Assembly: GCA_026014515.1 (NCBI GenBank)
Contig: JAOZIG010000382.1
Span: 1 to 8,156 of the forward strand
Length of the DNA stretch: 8,156 bases
DNA from: Candidatus Bathyarchaeota archaeon
GTDB taxonomy: Archaea; Thermoproteota; Bathyarchaeia; TCS64
Reading direction: 5' to 3'
Shown one piece after another: positions 5,998 to 8,156 of the stretch. Made by a program: the position numbers and the translations under genes. Numbering within the stretch: position 1 is the stretch's first letter; every line of letters starts with the position of its first letter. A model generated the notes under the pieces. That model searched no databases. It saw only the letters and a list, made by a program, of their open reading frames with translations, and was not told the origin of the DNA.

Positions 5998-6816
5998 TTA
6001 GAGGAGCTTCTTCACAGATATTATACAGCAAAGGATGAGGGTCAGGTAGGCGGTTAGTTTGAGTAAAAGCCATCGGATTATCTCTGTTTTCTGTGTTGGC
6101 GCGAGTTCCCCGCCTACTGGGGTAAAGTCAGCTATAGATGGTTTTGCTATTACTAGTTGGATAAAGTTCTGTACATCATAGTCTTGGCTTTCATCGTAGA
6201 GCCCTACGCATAGGTGTTCTGTTGTATCGATGGGTGAATTTGCGTAGCCATATGTTTCACCTATCTCGAATAGCCAGTCGCACATGTCTCCGCTGTTTAG
6301 GGGCTTCTTGAGTTCAAACCAGTAGAATGTACCATCATAATGACCCATGCCTTCAACGTTGTTCACGCCTGTGGGTACATCGTTTGTCCATTGGGCTCCA
6401 TCATAGTCATACTGGTCTTGTGGTGCTCCTAGTTGTCCCACATTTGATTTGTCTGTGGCTATGAAGCCAGAGGTATCATTGTAGAGAAGATAATAGATGA
6501 ACGCTTGGTCGTCAAGGTCATAGTTGCTAATTGGAAACTCTATCCTGTATAGTAGGTATAGGTTGGTTAGGTCGTTTTTTGCCCAGAGTTTTGTTTTGAG
6601 GAAGGGTGGGCTTCGACCATAGTTTGTCCCTAGGTCTAGTTCGATGCTCTCGGCGTCGATCCATTCTTTTGCGTCTGTGATGTCTCCGTCTAAGTATACT
6701 GGGTTGATCAGCCACGCTGATCTTAGTGTATGTGGGTGGTCGCATTGGGAAACGTAAACTGTTTGGATTACGGTGACCACCATTAATGTCATTGTCACTA
6801 GTTTCTTCGCGTTCAT
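5998..6816 (-). CDS. Secreted, C-terminally membrane-anchored protein with CBM9/DOMON-like ectodomain
   Basis: From ATG 6816 it is 272 residues; a TTG directly before it is a less likely start. The N-terminus MNAKK followed by a hydrophobic run (LVTMTLMVVTVIQTVYV) is a signal peptide or signal anchor. The ectodomain opens with YLDGDITDAKEWIDAESIEL, followed by TKLWAKNDLTNLYLLYRIEF and later FYWFELKKPLNSGD. This order is reminiscent of CBM9-like / ethylbenzene-dehydrogenase haem-domain (DOMON-related) beta-sandwiches, so a sugar- or haem-binding role is possible, but I see no decisive ligand residues. A proline-rich linker (FTPVGGELAPTQK) leads to a C-terminal transmembrane helix (WLLLKLTAYLTLILCCIISV) ending KKLL, giving an outside ectodomain and cytoplasmic tail. 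No lipobox is seen. The sense strand is A/C-rich with many CTA codons. Two palindromes lie upstream. Confidence 0.75.
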   Translation of the reverse strand: MNAKKLVTMTLMVVTVIQTVYVSQCDHPHTLRSAWLINPVYLDGDITDAKEWIDAESIELDLGTNYGRSPPFLKTKLWAKNDLTNLYLLYRIEFPISNYDLDDQAFIYYLLYNDTSGFIATDKSNVGQLGAPQDQYDYDGAQWTNDVPTGVNNVEGMGHYDGTFYWFELKKPLNSGDMCDWLFEIGETYGYANSPIDTTEHLCVGLYDESQDYDVQNFIQLVIAKPSIADFTPVGGELAPTQKTEIIRWLLLKLTAYLTLILCCIISVKKLL

Positions 6817-6849
6817 CAAATCATTTAGGTATTTGAGATAGATGAAAAC

Positions 6850-6865
6850 TGATTGGAACCAATCA
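6850..6865. repeat. Palindrome TGATTGG-AA-CCAATCA, candidate operator
   Basis: Two 7-bp arms are separated by AA. The loop is too short for a good RNA hairpin, so a dimeric DNA-binding regulator is the better reading. It lies 34-49 nt upstream of the surface-protein ATG. If the minus-strand ATAATAAAAT at 6876-6885 is the TATA box, this site would straddle the transcription start, where a bound repressor would block initiation (inference). Confidence 0.45.
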
Positions 6866-6907
6866 TTTTTGTTACATTTTATTATGATATTCTTGTATTT
6901 TGAACAT

Positions 6908-6925
6908 ATTAGAAATATTTCTAAT
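6908..6925. repeat. Perfect 18-bp palindrome followed by a T-run
   Basis: ATTAGAAATATTTCTAAT is perfectly self-complementary. On the plus strand it runs into seven Ts (6925-6931), so it resembles a weak terminator in that direction, but no plus-strand gene ends just upstream. A regulator-binding site is an alternative. Confidence 0.45.
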
Positions 6926-6969
6926 TTTTTTAACTAAATTCGACAAATATTTACACTATTTCTTGACTG

Positions 6970-6981
6970 GAAATCGATTTC
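6970..6981. repeat. Perfect 12-bp palindrome GAAATCGATTTC
   Basis: This is self-complementary over 12 bp with a central ATCGAT. It shares the GAAAT/ATTTC ends with the 18-bp palindrome at 6908-6925 (AGAAATATTTCT), so both could be variants of one recognition site. Confidence 0.35.
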
Positions 6982-7036
6982 TTTGATTTTGACAAAAGGA
7001 GCATGTATTAACAAGCATTTGTCTTCCATTAAATTG

Positions 7037-7048
7037 GTAATTAATTAC
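7037..7048. repeat. Perfect 12-bp palindrome GTAATTAATTAC
   Basis: This is self-complementary over 12 bp and A/T-rich, about 87 bp before the VOC start codon. It differs in sequence from the other palindromes and may be chance in A/T-rich DNA. Confidence 0.3.
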
Positions 7049-7105
7049 TCATAGGCTTGTATCGTTTTTTATTGGAATTACTGTTTTTCTTGGGGGTCCG
7101 TCTAT

Positions 7106-7113
7106 CCTAAATA
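7106..7113 (+). promoter_or_regulatory. TATA-like box of the VOC gene
   Basis: CCTAAATA is centred about 26 nt before ATG 7135, fitting a leaderless archaeal transcript. No Shine-Dalgarno is seen between it and the start codon. Confidence 0.45.
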
Positions 7114-7134
7114 CTAGATATCCCATGCTGAAGT

Positions 7135-7500
7135 ATGGCGAAACTAGACCACATTGGAGTATACATCAGCAACCTAGAAAAAAGCATAAAATTCTACGAG
7201 GAAATGTTCGGATTCAAAGTAATAAACAGATTCATGAGTGGAGAAGCAAAGATAGCCACCCTTGACATGGGAGGAGGCCTATTGGAGCTTGTTCAACGTC
7301 CAGGTTCACCGGGAACACCGCCAGTAGGCAACTGGAGCCACCTCGCCATATATGAGCCTAAATTTAATGAGACTGTAGCAAAGATAGATTCCAAAGGGAT
7401 TGAGAAGCGTTTGATCACTCAAGCAAATGGGAACAGATTATGTTTCTTTAATGATCCTGATGGACACACTATCGAGATTATGGAGAACGGTTTCCTGTAA
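7135..7500 (+). CDS. VOC (glyoxalase/bleomycin resistance/dioxygenase) superfamily metalloprotein
   Basis: This 121-residue single-domain protein has the paired beta-alpha-beta-beta-beta layout of the vicinal oxygen chelate fold. It opens KLDHIGVYISNLEKSIKFYEE and closes with the family signature FFNDPDGHTIEIME. The four expected metal ligands are present: His6 (LDHIGV), Glu51 (LLELVQ), His69 (WSHLAIY) and Glu114 (HTIEIM), so it should bind a divalent metal and be catalytic. The sequence is closest in feel to lactoylglutathione-lyase or methylmalonyl-CoA-epimerase-like members, but the reaction cannot be told from sequence, and archaea usually lack glutathione. It is probably cytosolic and active as a dimer, as the family generally is. 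It starts at ATG 7135 behind a TATA-like box, and its TAA lies 8 nt from the stop of the converging SPL-like gene. The first 40 codons are A/C-rich, the rest less so. Confidence 0.88.
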   Translation: MAKLDHIGVYISNLEKSIKFYEEMFGFKVINRFMSGEAKIATLDMGGGLLELVQRPGSPGTPPVGNWSHLAIYEPKFNETVAKIDSKGIEKRLITQANGNRLCFFNDPDGHTIEIMENGFL

Positions 7501-7508
7501 TTTACATA

Positions 7509-8156
7509 TCAGTAGACAATGTCGTATGGGATAGACCGCTCATCTAACATTCGTCTTACTCGGTTTTTCAATTCATCATAGTAGGGTGAGTCCTCTTTGG
7601 AAGCCTCCTTAAACTCAGGTAATATTTCAGGACGTAGCTTGAGTATTGTATCTTCTATGGAGCGCCAGTTGCCTGCCTTGATGTTCAAACGGTCCACAAT
7701 AACTCTACCCACCTTATCCGCCAGCATATTCAACAATTCTTCAAGCTGGTTCTCAGACAGAAAAGGTAACAACGGACCAAGAAAAGCATAGGTTGGTATC
7801 CCGGTGTCACTGAATAATTCCAATGTATCTACACGCTCCTGAATCGGAGAGGTATTGGGCTCAAAAGCCTGTCTTACCTTATCATCATAACAAGTGATTG
7901 TTAATCCAACCTCTGATTGGGTAAAACCGCCCAGAACATCAATGTCACGTTGAACAAGCGAAGATTTCGTTAGAATCTCAACAGCCAGATCATGTTCAGC
8001 CAATACTTTGAGAAGCTCTCTAGTTAGCTCCGTCTTCTTCTCAATGGGCTGATACGCATCAGTGACACTTGAGAAGAGTATCACACCACGTTTTTTCTTG
8101 GGAGCCTCTCTTTTCATGCAATCCAGAGCGTTCTTCTTGACATCAACAAAAGTCCC
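7509..8156 (-). CDS. SPL-like radical SAM protein ('DNA repair photolyase' family), C-terminal part
   Basis: The minus-strand frame is open to the window edge, so the protein continues beyond it; 215 residues are visible. The ATG at 8115-8117 is internal, because the upstream codons (GTFVDVKKNALDC) fit the family's conserved lead-in. Diagnostic segments are FSSVTDAYQPIEKK, LTRELLKVL, EILTKSSLVQRDID, EVGLTITCYDD, FEPNTSPIQERVD and YAFLGPLLPF, the pattern of proteins related to spore photoproduct lyase and annotated as DNA repair photolyases. The radical-SAM CxxxCxxC cluster-binding motif should lie N-terminal to the visible part and cannot be checked here. The true biochemical function of archaeal members is not established; 'photolyase' is an inherited name. 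It converges on the VOC gene with an 8-nt gap and no room for a separate terminator. Confidence 0.85.
   Translation of the reverse strand, partial: GTFVDVKKNALDCMKREAPKKKRGVILFSSVTDAYQPIEKKTELTRELLKVLAEHDLAVEILTKSSLVQRDIDVLGGFTQSEVGLTITCYDDKVRQAFEPNTSPIQERVDTLELFSDTGIPTYAFLGPLLPFLSENQLEELLNMLADKVGRVIVDRLNIKAGNWRSIEDTILKLRPEILPEFKEASKEDSPYYDELKNRVRRMLDERSIPYDIVY

Larger units (their letters stand above)
6817..7134. other. A/T-rich divergent intergenic region with four palindromes
   Basis: These 318 bp separate the divergent surface-protein and VOC genes. No gene or RNA fold is supported here. The region is clearly more A/T-rich than its flanks and contains four perfect palindromic sites (6850-6865, 6908-6925, 6970-6981, 7037-7048) and several T-runs. 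Candidate promoters are a minus-strand ATAATAAAAT at 6876-6885 for the surface gene and a plus-strand box at 7106-7113 for the VOC gene. The region is far longer than the other spacers in the window. Confidence 0.6.

Noticed and set aside
6730..6816. Surface protein as a lipoprotein
   Set aside because: The residues before the first cysteine (YVSQC) do not form a lipobox, and the protein has a C-terminal membrane helix instead.
6961..6985. Possible origin recognition box (ACTGGAAA core) in the A/T-rich intergenic region
   Set aside because: There is only a partial match, no second copy, and no orc1/cdc6 gene in the window.

Overview
The window looks like a stretch of an archaeal chromosome. 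It encodes an archaeal fibrillarin (flpA), a ribonuclease HII with archaeal active-site spacing, and a tRNA-Ile gene without an encoded CCA end. None of the genes has a clear Shine-Dalgarno sequence. Several have an A/T-rich TATA-like box centred about 26-28 nt before the best start codon, the geometry of leaderless archaeal transcripts. I cannot fix the lineage; an uncultivated Asgard or TACK-type archaeon would fit, but this is a guess.

Left part (1-2877): the 3' end of an O6-alkylguanine-DNA alkyltransferase gene (PCHRV active site) is followed on the same strand by a full-length M81/MlrC-family metallopeptidase homologue. Tail-to-tail with it, with no spacer at all, lies a GT4-type glycosyltransferase on the minus strand.

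Centre (2878-5663): a 39-bp divergent promoter region separates that glycosyltransferase from a second GT4 glycosyltransferase on the plus strand, which is followed by rnhB. The rnhB end overlaps by 20 nt the end of flpA, which reads the other way. Upstream of flpA, probably in the same transcript, is a small four-cysteine protein of unknown function. The usual fibrillarin partner nop5 is not here.

Right part (5664-8156): an A/T-rich spacer, tRNA-Ile(GAU), and a gene for a secreted, C-terminally membrane-anchored protein with a CBM9/DOMON-like ectodomain, all on the minus strand. A 318-bp A/T-rich divergent intergenic region follows that holds four perfect palindromes, then a VOC-superfamily metalloenzyme. 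The window ends in the C-terminal part of a SPL-like (spore photoproduct lyase / 'DNA repair photolyase') radical SAM protein on the minus strand.

Two DNA-repair genes bracket the window (alkyltransferase and SPL-like protein), the two divergent glycosyltransferases probably act in surface or lipid glycan assembly, and rnhB/flpA are housekeeping. I found no mobile element, CRISPR array or clear new multi-gene system. The best leads are the palindrome-rich intergenic region with the surface-protein gene, the four-cysteine protein beside flpA, the archaeal MlrC homologue, and an abrupt synonymous-codon shift inside the MlrC gene.
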